A stretch of DNA of 64,000 nt from Myoxocephalus aenaeus. Its lineage: Eukaryota > Chordata > Actinopteri > Perciformes > Cottidae. This document shows, in pieces, positions 21,829-39,000 of this stretch. Both the position numbers and the translations under genes were made by a program. Position 1 is the first letter of the stretch, and the number at the start of each line of letters is the position of its first letter. The notes under the pieces are model-generated. The model worked only from the letters and a program-made list of their open reading frames with translations. It ran no database searches and was not told where the DNA came from. The DNA lies in the NCBI GenBank assembly GCA_038501785.1, contig JBAMJR010000081.1, positions 165,001 to 229,000 of the forward strand, given 5' to 3'.

Positions 21829-24800
21829 GACTACTGACAGTGTGTGTGTGTGTGTGTAGATGACTACTGACAGTGTGTGTGTGTGTGTAGATGACTACTG
21901 ACAGTGTGTGTGTGTGTGTGTAGATGACTACTGACAGTGTGTGTGTGTAGATGACTACTGACAGTGTGTGTGTGTGTGTGTAGATGACTACTGACAGTGT
22001 GTGTGTGTGTGTGTAGATGACTACTGACAGTGTGTGTGTGTGTGTGTAGATGACCACGTCAGGAGGTGGAGGTTTCTGTGACTGTGGAGACGCTGAAGCC
22101 TGGAAGAGAGGTCCTTACTGCCAGCAGCACAGCCTGGCACCCAGAGAGGCCGAGGAGGTGAGACCCGCTCTGCAGCTGTCTGTCTGTCAGTATAACATGT
22201 CTGTCTACCTGTCTGTCAGTATAACATGTCTGTCTGTCTACCTGTCTGTCAGTATAACATGTCTGTCTGTCTACCTGTCTGTCAGTATAACATGTCTGTC
22301 TGTCTACCTGTCTGTCAGTATAACATGTCTGTCTGTCTACCTGTCTGTCAGCATAACATGTCTGTCTACCTGTCTGTCAGTATAACATGTCTGTCTGTCT
22401 ACCTGTCTGTCAGTATAACATGTCTGTCTGTCTACCTGTCTGTCAGTATAACATGTCTGTCTACCTGTCTGTCAGTATAACATGTCTGTCTGTCTACCTG
22501 TCTGTCAGCATAACATGTCTGTCTACCTGTCTGTCAGCATAACATGTCTGTCTAACTGTCTGTCAGTATAACATGTCTGTCTGTCTACCTGTCTGTCAGT
22601 ATAACATGTCTGTCTACCTGTCTGTCAGCATAACATGTCTGTCTAACTGTCTGTCAGTATAACATGTCTGTCTGTCTACCTGTCTGTCAGTATAACATGT
22701 CTGTCTACCTGTCTGTCAGCATAACATGTCTGTCTACCTGTCTGTCAGCATAACATGTCTGTCTACCTGTCTGTCAGCATAACATGTCTGTCTACCTGTC
22801 TGTCAGCATAACATGTCTGTCTACCTGTCTGTCAGCATAACATGTCTGTCTACCTGTCTGTCAGCATAACATGTCTGTCTACCTGTCTGTCAGCATAACA
22901 TGTCTGTCTACCTGTCTGTCAGTATAACATGTCTGTCTACCTGTCTGTCAGTATAACATGTCTGTCTACCTGTCTGTCAGTATAACATGTCCTGTCTGTC
23001 TACCTGTCTGTCAGTATAACATGTCCTGTCTGTCTACCTGTCTGTCAGCATAACATGTCTGTCTACCTGTCTGTCAGCATAACATGTCTGTCTACCTGTC
23101 TGTCAGCATAACATGTCTGTCTACCTGTCTGTCAGTATAACATGTCTGTCTACCTGTCTGTCAGCATAACATGTCTGTCTACCTGTCTGTCAGCATAACA
23201 TGTCTGTCTACCTGTCTGTCAGCATAACATGTCTGTCTACCTGTCTGTCAGTATAACATGTCCTGTCTACCTGTCTGTCAGTATAACATGTCTGTCTACC
23301 TGTCTGTCAGCATAACATGTCTGTCTACCTGTCTGTCAGCATAACATGTCTGTCTACCTGTCTGTCAGTATAACATGTCCTGTCTGTCTACCTGTCTGTC
23401 AGTATAACATGTCTGTCTACCTGTCTGTCAGCATAACATGTCTGTCTACCTGTTTGTCAGCATAACATGTCTGTCTACCTGTCTGTCAGCATAACATGTC
23501 TGTCTACCTGTCTGTCAGCATAACATGTCTGTCTACCTGTCTGTCAGCATAACATGTCTGTCTACCTGTCTGTCAGCATAACATGTCTGTCTACCTGTCT
23601 GTCAGTATAACATGTCCTGTCTGTCTACCTGTCTGTCAGCATAACATGTCTGTCTACCTGTCTGTCAGTATAACATGTCCTGTCTGTCTACCTGTCTGTC
23701 AGCATAACATGTCTGTCTACCTGTCTGTCAGCATAACATGTCTGTCTACCTGTCTGTCAGCATAACATGTCTGTCTACCTGTCTGTCAGTATAACATGTC
23801 CTGTCTGTCTACCTGTCTGTCAGCATAACATGTCTGTCTACCTGTCTGTCAGCATAACATGTCTGTCTACCTGTCTGTCAGCATAACATGTCTGTCTACC
23901 TGTCTGTCAGCATAACATGTCTGTCTACCTGTCTGTCAGTATAACATGTCTGTCTACCTGTCTGTCAGCATAACATGTCTGTCTACCTGTCTGTCAGCAT
24001 AACATGTCTGTCTACCTGTCTGTCAGTATAACATGTCTGTCTACCTGTCTGTCAGTATAACATGTCTGTCTACCTGTCTGTCAGCATAACATGTCTGTCT
24101 ACCTGTCTGTCAGTATAACATGTCTGTCTACCTGTCTGTCAGCATAACATGTCTGTCTAGCTGTCTGTCAGTATAACATGTCTGTCTACCTGTCTGTCAG
24201 CATAACATGTCTGTCTACCTGTCTGTCAGTATAACATGTCCTGTCTGTCTACCTGTCTGTCAGTATAACATGTCCTGTCTGTCTACCTGTCTGTCAGTAT
24301 AACATGTCCTGTCTGTCTACCTGTCTGTCAGCATAACATGTCTGTCTACCTGTCTGTCAGTATAACATGTCCTGTCTGTCTACATGTCTGTCAGTATAAC
24401 ATGTCCTGTCTGTCTACCTGTCTGTCAGCATAACATGTCTGTCTACCTGTCTGTCAGCATAACATGTCTGTCTACCTGTCTGTCAGTATAACATGTCCTG
24501 TCTGTCTACCTGTCTGTCAGCATAACATGTCTGTCTACCTGTCTGTCAGCATAACATGTCTGTCTACCTGTCTGTCAGCATAACATGTCTGTCTACCTGT
24601 CTGTCAGTATAACATGTCTGTCTACCTGTCTGTCAGCATAACATGTCTGTCTACCTGTCTGTCAGCATAACATGTCTGTCTACCTGTCTGTCAGCATAAC
24701 ATGTCTGTCTACCTGTCTGTCAGTATAACATGTCCTGTCTACCTGTCTGTCAGTATAACATGTCTGTCTACCTGTCTGTCAGCATAACATGTCTGTCTAC

Positions 24801-27800
24801 CTGTCTGTCAGCATAACATGTCTGTCTACCTGTCTGTCAGTATAACATGTCCTGTCTGTCTACCTGTCTGTCAGTATAACATGTCTGTCTACCTGTCTGT
24901 CAGTATAACATGTCTGTCTGTCTACCTGTCTGTCAGCATAACATGTCTGTCTACCTGTCTGTCAGCATAACATGTCTGTCTACCTGTCTGTCAGCATAAC
25001 ATGTCTGTCTACCTGTCTGTCAGCATAACATGTCTGTCTACCTGTCTGTCAGCATAACATGTCTGTCTACCTGTCTGTCAGCATAACATGTCTGTCTACC
25101 TGTCTGTCAGTATAACATGTCCTGTCTGTCTACCTGTCTGTCAGCATAACATGTCTGTCTACCTGTCTGTCAGTATAACATGTCCTGTCTGTCTACCTGT
25201 CTGTCAGCATAACATGTCTGTCTACCTGTCTGTCAGCATAACATGTCTGTCTACCTGTCTGTCAGCATAACATGTCTGTCTACCTGTCTGTCAGTATAAC
25301 ATGTCCTGTCTGTCTACCTGTCTGTCAGCATAACATGTCTGTCTACCTGTCTGTCAGCATAACATGTCTGTCTACCTGTCTGTCAGCATAACATGTCTGT
25401 CTACCTGTCTGTCAGCATAACATGTCTGTCTAGCTGTCTGTCAGTATAACATGTCTGTCTACCTGTCTGTCAGTATAACATGTCTGTCTACCTGTCTGTC
25501 AGCATAACATGTCTGTCTACCTGTCTGTCAGTATAACATGTCCTGTCTGTCTACCTGTCTGTCAGTATAACATGTCCTGTCTGTCTACCTGTCTGTCAGC
25601 ATAACATGTCTGTCTACCTGTCTGTCAGTATAACATGTCCTGTCTGTCTACATGTCTGTCAGTATAACATGTCCTGTCTGTCTACCTGTCTGTCAGCATA
25701 ACATGTCTGTCTACCTGTCTGTCAGCATAACATGTCTGTCTACCTGTCTGTCAGTATAACATGTCCTGTCTGTCTACCTGTCTGTCAGTATAACATGTCT
25801 GTCTGTCTACCTGTCTGTCAGCATAACATGTCTGTCTACCTGTCTGTCAGCATAACATGTCTGTCTACCTGTCTGTCAGTATAACATGTCTGTCTACCTG
25901 TCTGTCAGTATAACATGTCTGTCTGTCTACCTGTCTGTCAGCATAACATGTCTGTCTACCTGTCTGTCAGCATAACATGTCTGTCTACCTGTCTGTCAGT
26001 ATAACATGTCCTGTCTGTCTACCTGTCTGTCAGTATAACATGTCCTGTCTGTCTACCTGTCTGTCAGCATAACATGTCTGTCTACCTGTCTGTCAGTATA
26101 ACATGTCCTGTCTGTCTACATGTCTGTCAGTATAACATGTCCTGTCTGTCTACCTGTCTGTCAGCATAACATGTCTGTCTACCTGTCTGTCAGCATAACA
26201 TGTCTGTCTACCTGTCTGTCAGTATAACATGTCCTGTCTGTCTACCTGTCTGTCAGTATAACATGTCTGTCTGTCTACCTGTCTGTCAGCATAACATGTC
26301 TGTCTACCTGTCTGTCAGCATAACATGTCTGTCTACCTGTCTGTCAGTATAACATGTCTGTCTACCTGTCTGTCAGTATAACATGTCTGTCTGTCTACCT
26401 GTCTGTCAGCATAACATGTCTGTCTACCTGTCTGTCAGTATAACATGTCCTGTCTGTCTACATGTCTGTCAGTATAACATGTCTGTCTACCTGTCTGTCA
26501 GTATAACATGTCCTGTCTGTCTACCTGTCTGTCAGCATAACATGTCTGTCTACCTGTCTGTCAGCATAACATGTCTGTCTACCTGTCTGTCAGTATAAAA
26601 TGTCCTGTCTGTCGACCTGTCTGTCAGCATAACATGTCTGTCTACCTGTCTGTCAGTATAACATGTCCTGTCTGTCTACCTGTCTGTCAGTATAACATGT
26701 CTGTCTGTCTACCTGTCTGTCAGCATAACATGTCTGTCTACCTGTCTGTCAGTATAACATGTCTGTCTGTCTACCTGTCTGTCAGCATAACATGTCTGTC
26801 TACCTGTCTGTCAGCATAACATGTCTGTCTACCTGTCTGTCAGTATAACATGTCTGTCTACCTGTCTGTCAGTATAACATGTCTGTCTGTCTACCTGTCT
26901 GTCAGCATAACATGTCTGTCTACCTGTCTGTCAGTATAACATGTCCTGTCTGTCTACCTGTCTGTCAGCATAACATGTCTGTCTACCTGTCTGTCAGCAT
27001 AACATGTCTGTCTACCTGTCTGTCAGTATAACATGTCCTGTCTGTCTACCTGTCTGTCAGCATAACATGTCTGTCTACCTGTCTGTCAGCATAACATGTC
27101 TGTCTACCTGTCTGTCAGTATAAAATGTCCTGTCTGTCGACCTGTCTGTCAGCATAACATGTCTGTCTACCTGTCTGTCAGTATAACATGTCCTGTCTAC
27201 CTGTCTGTCAGTATAACATGTCCTGTCTGTCAGTATAACATGTCTGTCTGTCTACCTGTCTGTCCCTCCAGGATCCTGTCTCTGTGCTGCCTGCTGACAT
27301 GGCTGCTCGTGGTTTCAGCATCTTCTCCATCCTCCTGAAGTACGCTGTGGACCTGCTGACCTGGAACCAGGAGAACCAGGAGAACCTGCTGCCTGCAGGA
27401 CTGGAGCCCCCGTACGCACAGACACACACGCAGACATACGCACACACACAGACACACAGACACACGCACGCATACAGACACACGCACACACACGCAGACA
27501 TATGCACGCACACAGACAGACACGCACACAGACACACGCACAGACAGACACGCACGCATACAGACACACGCACACAGACACACACGCACAGACACACACA
27601 CACACGCATACAGACACACGCACACAGACACACACGCACACACACACGCAGACATACGCATGCAGACATACGCACGCACACAGACACACGCACAGACACA
27701 CGCACGCATACAGACACAGACGCACACACAGACACACGCACGCACACAGACACACGCGCAGACACACGCACGCATACAGACACAGACGCACACACAGACA

Positions 27801-29604
27801 CACGCACGCACGCACACAGACACACGCACAGACACACACGCAGACACACGCACGCATACAGACACAGACGCAGACACACGCACGCATACAGACACACACG
27901 CACAGACACACACACACGCAAACAGACACACACGCACAGACACACACGCACAGACGCACGCACAGACACACACACAGACAGACACACAAACACACAGACA
28001 GACAGACACACACACACAGACACACGCACGCATACAGACACACGCACACACACGCAGACATCAGAATCAGAATCAGAAACCGTTTATTGCCAGGAATGTT
28101 TTCACACAAACGAGGAATTTTTTGAGGCGGAAGGTGCATACATTGGACGTGGACATGGGACGTAGGACGAGACAAACAACAATCAACAATCAACGAAAAC
28201 AACAACAGTGCAATTGGAGTGCGGTTGAATTAAAATATGTGTAGGATAAGCAAGTGCTCAGTCAACAGATACATTAATGTGAATGTACGTTAAAGTGACG
28301 TGTGTATTTAAGTTAAAAGTGTATGTTAAAGTGACGAGTGTTTAAGTGTGCGGTGTGCAGAGGAGTGTATGGTAGAGAGAAATAAAAATAAAAATAAAGA
28401 AGAGAATATAAAAATAAAAATTAAGAGTTAAAAATAAAAATTGAAAATTAAAATAGCTGGGGGTGACAGACAGTCAGTGGGGGACCCGAGCCCCATTGAT
28501 GAGCCCGACTGCCGACGGGAAGAAACTGTTTGTGTGGCGTGAGGTCTTGGTCCTGATGGACCTCAGCCTCCTGCCAGAGGGGAGGGACTCCAACAGGATA
28601 TGTCCAGAGAGAGGGGTCAGCTACAATCTTCCTAGCTCGCCTCAGAGTCCTGGAGGCGAACAAGTCCTGGAGGGACGGCAGATTACAGCCAATCACCTCT
28701 CAGCAGAGCGGATGATGCGCTGCAGCCTGGCCTTGTCCTTGGCAGTGGCTGCGGTGTGCCAGACGGTGATGGAGGAGCATGCACACAGACACACACACAG
28801 ACACGCGCACAGACACGCGCACAGACACACACAAACACACACGCACAGACACACACACACACGCAGACATACGCACGCAGACATACGCACGCACAGACGC
28901 ACGCACACAGACACACGCACAGACACGCACACAGACACGCATAGAGACGCACGCACAGACACACGCACAGACACACGCACACAGACACACGCACAGACAC
29001 ACGCACAGACGCACGCACAGACGCACGCACAGACACACGCACAGACACACGCACACAGACACGCGCACAGACACGCGCACAGACACACGCACAGAGACAC
29101 ACGCACAGACACACGCACACAGACACGCACACAGACGCACGCACAGACGCACGCACACAGACACGCACAGACGCACGCACAGGCACAGACACACGCACAG
29201 ACACACGCACAGACACAGACACACGCACAGACACACGCACAGACAGACACACACACAGACACACGCACAGACACACGCACAGACACAGACACACGCACAG
29301 ACACACGCACAGACACAGACACACGCACAGACACAGACACACGCACAGACACACGCACAGACACAGACACACGCACAGACACACGCACAGACACACGCAC
29401 AGGCACAGACACACGCACAGACACACGCACAGACACACGCACAGACACAGACACACGCACAGACACACGCACACAGACACACACACAGACGCACACACAG
29501 ACGCACACACAGACGCACACACAGACACACACAGACACACACACACACACACAGGCACACACAGACGCACACACACACACAGACACACACACAGACGCAC
29601 ACAG

Positions 29605-29636
<32 letters not shown>

Positions 29637-30044
29637 ACACACACACAGACAGACACACACAGACGCACACACAGACGCACACACAGACAGACACACACAG
29701 ACGCACACACAGACGCACACACACACACGCACACACACAGACACACACACACACACACACACACAGACATACCCACAGACACACACACACACAGACGCAC
29801 ACACAGACAGACACACACACACACACACACGCGCACACACACAGACAGACACACACACGCACACACACACACACAGACACACGCACACACACAGACAGAC
29901 ACACACACACACACACACACGCACAGACACACGCACACAGACACACACACAGACACACACTAACACACACCGTGGTTGTAATGAACTGAGCAGCCTGTAT
30001 GGGGCGCTGACAGCTCTCTACACTGTTAACCATACCCTTATAAC

Positions 30045-30082
<38 letters not shown>

Positions 30083-33000
30083 AGCAGGAACAGAGAGGAC
30101 ACATACTACTGCATGCTGTTCAATGATGAAGTCCACACGTATGAGCAGGTGATCTACACGCTGCAGAAAGCTGTCAACTGCAGCCAGAAAGAGGCCGTCA
30201 GCTTCGCCACCACTGTGGACCGAGACGTCAGTACTGCCATGTACACCTCACGCATATCTATCTATACATCTATACATCTATACATCTATCTATACATCTA
30301 TACATCTATCTATACATCTATCTATCTATACATCTATACATCTATCTATACATCTATACATCTATCTATCCATCTATCTATCTATACATCTATCCATCTA
30401 TCTATACATCTATACATCTATCTATCTATCTATACATCTATACATCTATCTATCTATCTATCTATACATCTATCTATACATCTATACATCTATCTATACA
30501 TCTATCCATCTATCTATACATCTATACATCTATCTATACATCTATACATCTATACATCTATCTATACATCTATACATCTATCTATACATCTATCTATACA
30601 TCTATCCATCTATACATCTATCTATCTATCTATACATCTATCTATCTATACATCTATCCATCTATCTATACATCTATACATCTATCTATCTATCTATCTA
30701 TACATCTATACATCTATCTATCTATCTATACATCTATCTATCTATACATCTATCCATCTATCTATACATCTATACATCTATCTATCTATACATCTATCCA
30801 TCTATCCATCTATCTATCTATACATCTATCCATCTATACATCTATCTATCTATCTATACATCTATCTATCTATACATCTATCCATCTATCTATACATCTA
30901 TACATCTATCTATCTATCTATCTATACATCTATCTATCTATACATCTATACATCTATCTATACATCTATACATCTATCTATCTATCTATACATCTATACA
31001 TCTATACATCTATCCATCTATCTATACATCTATACATCTATCTATCTATCTATACATCTATACATCTATCTATCTATACATCTATCTATCTATACATCTA
31101 TACATCTATCTATACATCTATACATCTATCTATCTATCTATCTATACATCTATCTATCTATACATCTATCCATCTATCTATACATCTATACATCTATACA
31201 TCTATCTATACATCTATCTATACATCTATACATCTATACATCTATCTATCTATCTATACATCTATACATCTATCTATCTATCTATACATCTATACATCTA
31301 TCTATACATCTATACATCTATCTATACATCTATCTATACATCTATACATCTATACATCTATCTATCTATCTATACATCTATACATCTATCCATCTATCTA
31401 TACATCTATACATCTATCTATACATCTATACATCTATCTATACATCTATACATCTATACATCTATCTATACATCTATACATCTATACATCTATCTATACA
31501 TCTATACATCTATCTATACATCTATACATCTATACATCTATCTATACATCTATACATCTATACATCTATCTATCTATCTATCTATCTATACATCTATACA
31601 TCTATCTATCTATCTATCTATCTATCTATACATATATACATCTATCTATCTATACATCCATCCATCCATCCATCCATCCATCCATCTCTGAGAGTGTGTG
31701 TGTGTGTGTGTGTGTTGCAGGGCAGGAAGTCGGTTCGGTATGGAGACTTCCAGTTCTGTGACCAGGCCAAGTCTGTAATAGTGGTGAGTGTGTGACATCA
31801 CAGAGACATGCAGGAGGTGACTATGCTCTGTGACATCACTGTGACATCACTGTGACATCACTGTGACCCCCCTCACAGAGGAACACCAGCCGGCAGTCCA
31901 AACCCCTGCGGGTTCAGGTGATGCGCTCGTCTGTCGTCGCTCACCAGTGTTTCGCACTGAGGGCTCTCAGCTGGTTGGGTCAAATCATTCAGTACTCTGG
32001 TAAGTTGCTTCACTTCATTACCCATAATGCCTCACTGTGTGTGTGACGCGAGCGTGTCCCTGTTGCAGACGGGCTGAGGAGGGTCCTGTGTGAGGTCGGC
32101 CTGCAGAAAGGTCCAGAAGGAGAGTACTCGTCTCTGGTGGACAAGCTGATGCTCAACGACTCCAAGATGTGGAAAGGTACTGGAGTGAATACTACTTCTA
32201 TACAGAGTACATAATACTTCTATACAGAGTACATAATACTTCTATACAGAGTACATAATACTTCTACACAGAGTACATAATACTTCTATACAGAGTACAT
32301 AATACTTCTATACAGAGTACATAATACTTCTATACAGAGTACATAATACTTCTATACAGAGTACATAATACTTCGATACAGAGTACATAATACTTCTACA
32401 CAGAGTACATAATACTTCTATACAGAGTACATAATACTTCTATACAGAGTACATAATACTTCTATACAGAGTACATAATACTTCTATACAGAGTACATAA
32501 TACTTCTACACAGAGTATGTAATACTTCTATACAGAGTACATAATACTTCTATACAGAGTACATAATACTTCTATACAGAGTACATAATACTTCTATACA
32601 GAGTACATAATACTTCTATACAGAGTACATAATACTTCTATACAGAGTACATAATACTTCTATACAGAGTACATAATACTTCTATACAGAGTACATAATA
32701 CTTCTATACAGAGTACATAATACTTCTATACAGAGTACATAATACTTCTATACAGAGTACATAATACTTCGATACAGAGTACATAATACTTCTACACAGA
32801 GTACATAATACTTCTATACAGAGTACATAATACTTCTATACAGAGTACATAATACTTCTACACAGAGTATGTAATACTTCTATACAGAGTACATAATACT
32901 TCTATACAGAGTACATAATACTTCTATACAGAGTACATAATACTTCTATACAGAGTACATAATACTTCTATACAGAGTACATAATACTTCTATACAGAGT

Positions 33001-36000
33001 ACATAATACTTCTATACAGAGTACATAATACTTCTACACAGAGTATGTAATACTTCTATACAGAGTACATAATACTTCTATACAGAGTACATAATACTTC
33101 TATACAGAGTACATAATACTTCTATACAGAGTACATAATACTTCTATACAGAGTACATAATACTTCTATACAGAGTACATAATACTTCTACATACAGAGT
33201 ATATAATACTTCTATACAGAGTACATAATACTTCTATACAGAGTACATAATACTTCTATACAGAGTACATAATACTTCTATACAGAGTACATAATACTTC
33301 TATACAGAGTACATAATACTTCTATACAGAGTACATAATACTTCTATACATAGTACATAATACTTCTATACAGAGTACATAATACTTCTATACAGAGTAC
33401 ATAATACTTCTATACAGAGTACATAATACTTCTACACAGAGTACATAATACTTCTACATACAGAGTACATAATACTTCTACATACAGAGTACATAATACT
33501 TCTATACAGAGTACATAATACTTCTATACAGAGTATATAATACTTCTACATACAGAGTACATAATACTTCTATACAGAGTATATAATACTTCTACATACA
33601 GAGTACATAATACTTCGATACAGAGTACATAATACTTCGATACAGAGTACATAATACTTCGATACAGAGTACATAATACTTCGATACAGAGTACATAATA
33701 CTTCTACCTACAGAGTATATAATACTTCTACATACAGAGTACATAATACTTCTACATACAGAGTACATAATACTTCTATACAGAGTACATAATACTTCTA
33801 TACAGAGTACATAATACTTCGATACAGAGTACATAATACTTCGATACAGAGTACATAATACTTCGATACAGAGTACATAATACTTCGATACAGAGTACAT
33901 AATACTTCTACCTACAGAGTATATAATACTTCTACATACAGAGTACATAATACTTCTACATACAGAGTACATAATACTTCTACATACAGAGTACATAATA
34001 CTTCTACCTACAGAGTATATAATACTTCTACCTACAGAGTATATAATACTTCTACATACAGAGTACATAATACTTCTACATACAGAGTACATAATACTTC
34101 TATACAGAGTACATAATACTTCTATACAGAGTACATAATACTTCTACATACAGAGTACATAATACTTCTACATACAGAGTACATAATACTTCTATACAGA
34201 GTACATAATACTTCTACATACAGAGTACATAATACTTCTACATACAGAGTACATAATACTTCTACATACAGAGTACATAATACTTCTACATACAGAGTAC
34301 ATAATACTTCTATACAGAGTACATAATACTTCTATACAGAGTACATAATACTTCTACACAGAGTACATAATACTTCTACACAGAGTACATAATACTTCTA
34401 TACAGAGTACATAATACTTCTATACAGAGTACATAATACTTCTACACAGAGTACATAATACTTCTACACAGAGTACATAATACTTCTATACAGAGTACAT
34501 AATACTTCTACACAGAGTACATAATACTTCTACACAGAGTACATAATACTTCTACACAGAGTACATAATACTTCTACACAGAGTACATAATACTTCTACA
34601 CAGAGTACATAATACTTCTACACAGAGTACATAATACTTCTACATACAGAGTACATAATACTTCTACATACAGAGTACATAATACTTCTACATACAGAGT
34701 ACATAATACTTCTATACAGAGTATATAATACTTCTACATACAGAGTACATAATACTTCGATACAGAGTACATAATACTTCGATACAGAGTACATAATACT
34801 TCGATACAGAGTACATAATACTTCGATACAGAGTACATAATACTTCTACCTACAGAGTATATAATACTTCTACATACAGAGTACATAATACTTCGATACA
34901 GAGTACATAATACTTCGATACAGAGTACATAATACTTCGATACAGAGTACATAATACTTCGATACAGAGTACATAATACTTCGATACAGAGTACATAATA
35001 CTTCTACCTACAGAGTATATAATACTTCTACCTACAGAGTACATAATACTTCTACATACAGAGTACATAATACTTCTATACAGAGTATATAATACTTCTA
35101 CATACAGAGTACATAATACTTCGATACAGAGTACATAATACTTCGATACAGAGTACATAATACTTCGATACAGAGTACATAATACTTCGATACAGAGTAC
35201 ATAATACTTCGATACAGAGTACATAATACTTCTACCTACAGAGTATATAATACTTCTACATACAGAGTACATAATACTTCTACATACAGAGTACATAATA
35301 CTTCTATACAGAGTACATAATACTTCTACCTACAGAGTATATAATACTTCTACATACAGAGTACATAATACTTCTACATACAGAGTACATAATACTTCTA
35401 TACAGAGTACATAATACTTCTATACAGAGTACATAATACTTCTATACAGAGTACATAATACTTCTATACAGAGTATATAATACTTCTACATACAGAGTAC
35501 ATAATACTTCTACATACAGAGTACATAATACTTCTATACAGAGTACATAATACTTCTACCTACAGAGTATATAATACTTCTACATACAGAGTACATAATA
35601 CTTCTATACAGAGTACATAATACTTCTACCTACAGAGTATATAATACTTCTACATACAGAGTACATAATACTTCTACATACAGAGTACATAATACTTCTA
35701 CACAGAGTACATAATACTTCTACATACAGAGTACATAATACTTCTACATACAGAGTACATAATACTTCTATACAGAGTACATAATACTTCTATACAGAGT
35801 ACATAATACTTATATACAGAGTACATAATACTTCTACATACAGAGTACATAATACTTCTACATACAGAGTACATAATACTTCTATACAGAGTACATAATA
35901 CTTCTACATACAGAGTATATAATACTTCTACATACAGAGTACATAATACTTCTATACAGAGTACATAATACTTCTATACAGAGTACATAATACTTCTATA

Positions 36001-39000
36001 CAGAGTACATAATACTTCTACATACAGAGTACATAATACTTCTACATACAGAGTACATAATACTTCTATACAGAGTACATAATACTTCTACATACAGAGT
36101 ACATAATACTTCTACATACAGAGTACATAATACTTCTACATACAGAGTACATAATACTTCTACATACAGAGTACATAATACTTCTATACAGAGTACATAA
36201 TACTTCTATACAGAGTACATAATACTTCTACATACAGAGTACATAATACTTCTACATACAGAGTATATAATACTTCTACCTACAGAGTATGTAATACTTC
36301 TATACAGAGTACATAATACTTCTATACAGAGTATATAATACTTCTACATACAGAGTACATAATACTTCTACATACAGAGTACATAATACTTCTATACAGA
36401 GTACATAATACTTCTACATACAGAGTACATAATACTTCTATACAGAGTACATAATACTTCTACATACAGAGTACATAATACTTCTATACAGAGTACATAA
36501 TACTTCTATACAGAGTACATAATACTTCTATACAGAGTACATAATACTTCTATACAGAGTATATAATACTTCTATACAGAGTACATAATACTTCTACATA
36601 CAGAGTACATAATACTTCTACATACAGAGTACATAATACTTCTATACAGAGTACATAATACTTCTATACAGAGTACATAATACTTCTATACAGAGTATAT
36701 AATACTTCTATACAGAGTACATAATACTTCTACATACAGAGTACATAATACTTCTACATACAGAGTACATAATACTTCTATACAGAAGTACATAATACTT
36801 CTATACAGAGTACATAATACTTCTACATACAGAGTACATAATACTTCTATACAGAGTATATAATACTTCTACATACAGAGTACATAATACTTCTACATAC
36901 AGAGTACATAATACTTCTATACAGAGTACATAATACTTCTACATACAGAGTACATAATACTTCTATACAGAGTATATAATACTTCTACATACAGAGTACA
37001 TAATACTTCTACATACAGAGTACATAATACTTCTATACAGAGTACATAATACTTCTACCTACAGAGTATATAATACTTCTACATACAGAGTACATAATAC
37101 TTCTACATACAGAGTACATAATACTTCTATACAGAGTACATAATACTTCTATACAGAGTATATAATACTTCTACATACAGAGTATATAATACTTCTACAT
37201 ACAGAGTACATAATACTTCTACATACAGAGTACATAATACTTCTATACAGAGTACATAATACTTCTACATACAGAGTACATAATACTTCTATACAGAGTA
37301 CATACTACTTCTACATACAGAGTACATAATACTTCTACATACAGAGTACATAATACTTCTATACAGAGTATATAATACTTCTACATACAGAGTACATAAT
37401 ACCTTCGATACAGAGTACATAATACTTCGATACAGAGTACATAATACTTCGATACAGAGTACATAATACTTCTACCTACAGAGTATATAATTACTTCTAC
37501 ATACAGAGTACATAATACTTCTACATTACAGAGTACATAATACTTCTATACAGAGTACATAATACTTCTACCTACAGAGTATATAATACTTCTACATACA
37601 GAGTACATAATACTTCTACATACAGAGTACATAATACTTCTATACAGAGTACATAATACTTCTATACAGAGTATATAATACTTCTACATACAGAGTACAT
37701 AATACTTCTACATACAGGGAGTACAATAATACTTCTATACAGAGTACATAATACTTCTACATACAGAGTACATAATACTTCTATACAGAGTACATAATAC
37801 TTCTACATACAGAGTACATAATACTTCTATACAGAGTACATAATACTTCTACATACAGAGTACATAATACTTCTATACAGAGTATATAATACTTCTACAT
37901 ACAGAGTATATAATACTTCTACATACAGAGTATATAATACTTCTACATACAGAGTATATAATACTTCTACATACAGAGTATATAATACTCTACATACAGA
38001 GTATATAATACTTCTATACAGAGTATATAATACTTCTACCTACAGAGTATGTAATACTTCTATACAGAGGCTATAATACTTCTACATACAGAGTACATAA
38101 TACTTCTACATACAGAGTACATAATACTTCGATACAGAGTACATAATACTTCGATACAGAGTACATAATACTTCGATACAGAGTACATAATACTTCGATA
38201 CAGAGTACATAATACTTCTACCTACAGAGTATATAATACTTCTACATACAGAGTACATAATACTTCGATACAGAGTAACATAATACTTCGATACAGAGTA
38301 CATAATACTTCGATACAGAGTACATAATACTTCGATACAGAGTACATAATACTTCGATACAGAGTACATAATACTTCTACCTACAGAGTATATAATACTT
38401 CTACCTACAGAGTACATAATACTTCTACATACAGAGTACATAATACTTCTATACAGAGTATATAATACTTCTACATACAGAGTACATAATACTTCGATAC
38501 AGAGTACATAATACTTCGATACAGAGTACATAATACTTCGATACAGAGTACATAATACTTCGATACAGAGTACATAATACTTCGATACAGAGTACATAAT
38601 ACTTCTACCTACAGAGTATATAATACTTCTACATACAGAGTACATAATACTTCTACATACAGAGTACATAATACTTCTATACAGAGTACATAATACTTCT
38701 ACCTACAGAGTATATAATACTTCTACATACAGAGTACATAATACTTCTACATACAGAGTACATAATACTTCTATACAGAGTACATAATACTTCTATACAG
38801 AGTACATAATACTTCTATACAGAGTACATAATACTTCTATACAGAGTATATAATACTTCTACATACAGAGTACATAATACTTCTACATACAGAGTACATA
38901 ATTACTTCTATACAGAGTACATAATACTTCTACCTACAGAGTATATAATACTTCTACATACAGAGTACATAATACTTCTATACAGAGTACATAATACTTC

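Noticed and set aside
22175..27262. CRISPR-like array
   Set aside because: Repeats are contiguous without unique spacers, the genome is clearly eukaryotic, and no cas genes are present.
27208..30102. Cys/Val-rich or Thr/His-rich proteins over the CA-rich array
   Set aside because: Low-complexity translations of CA/GT repeats present in all frames of both strands.
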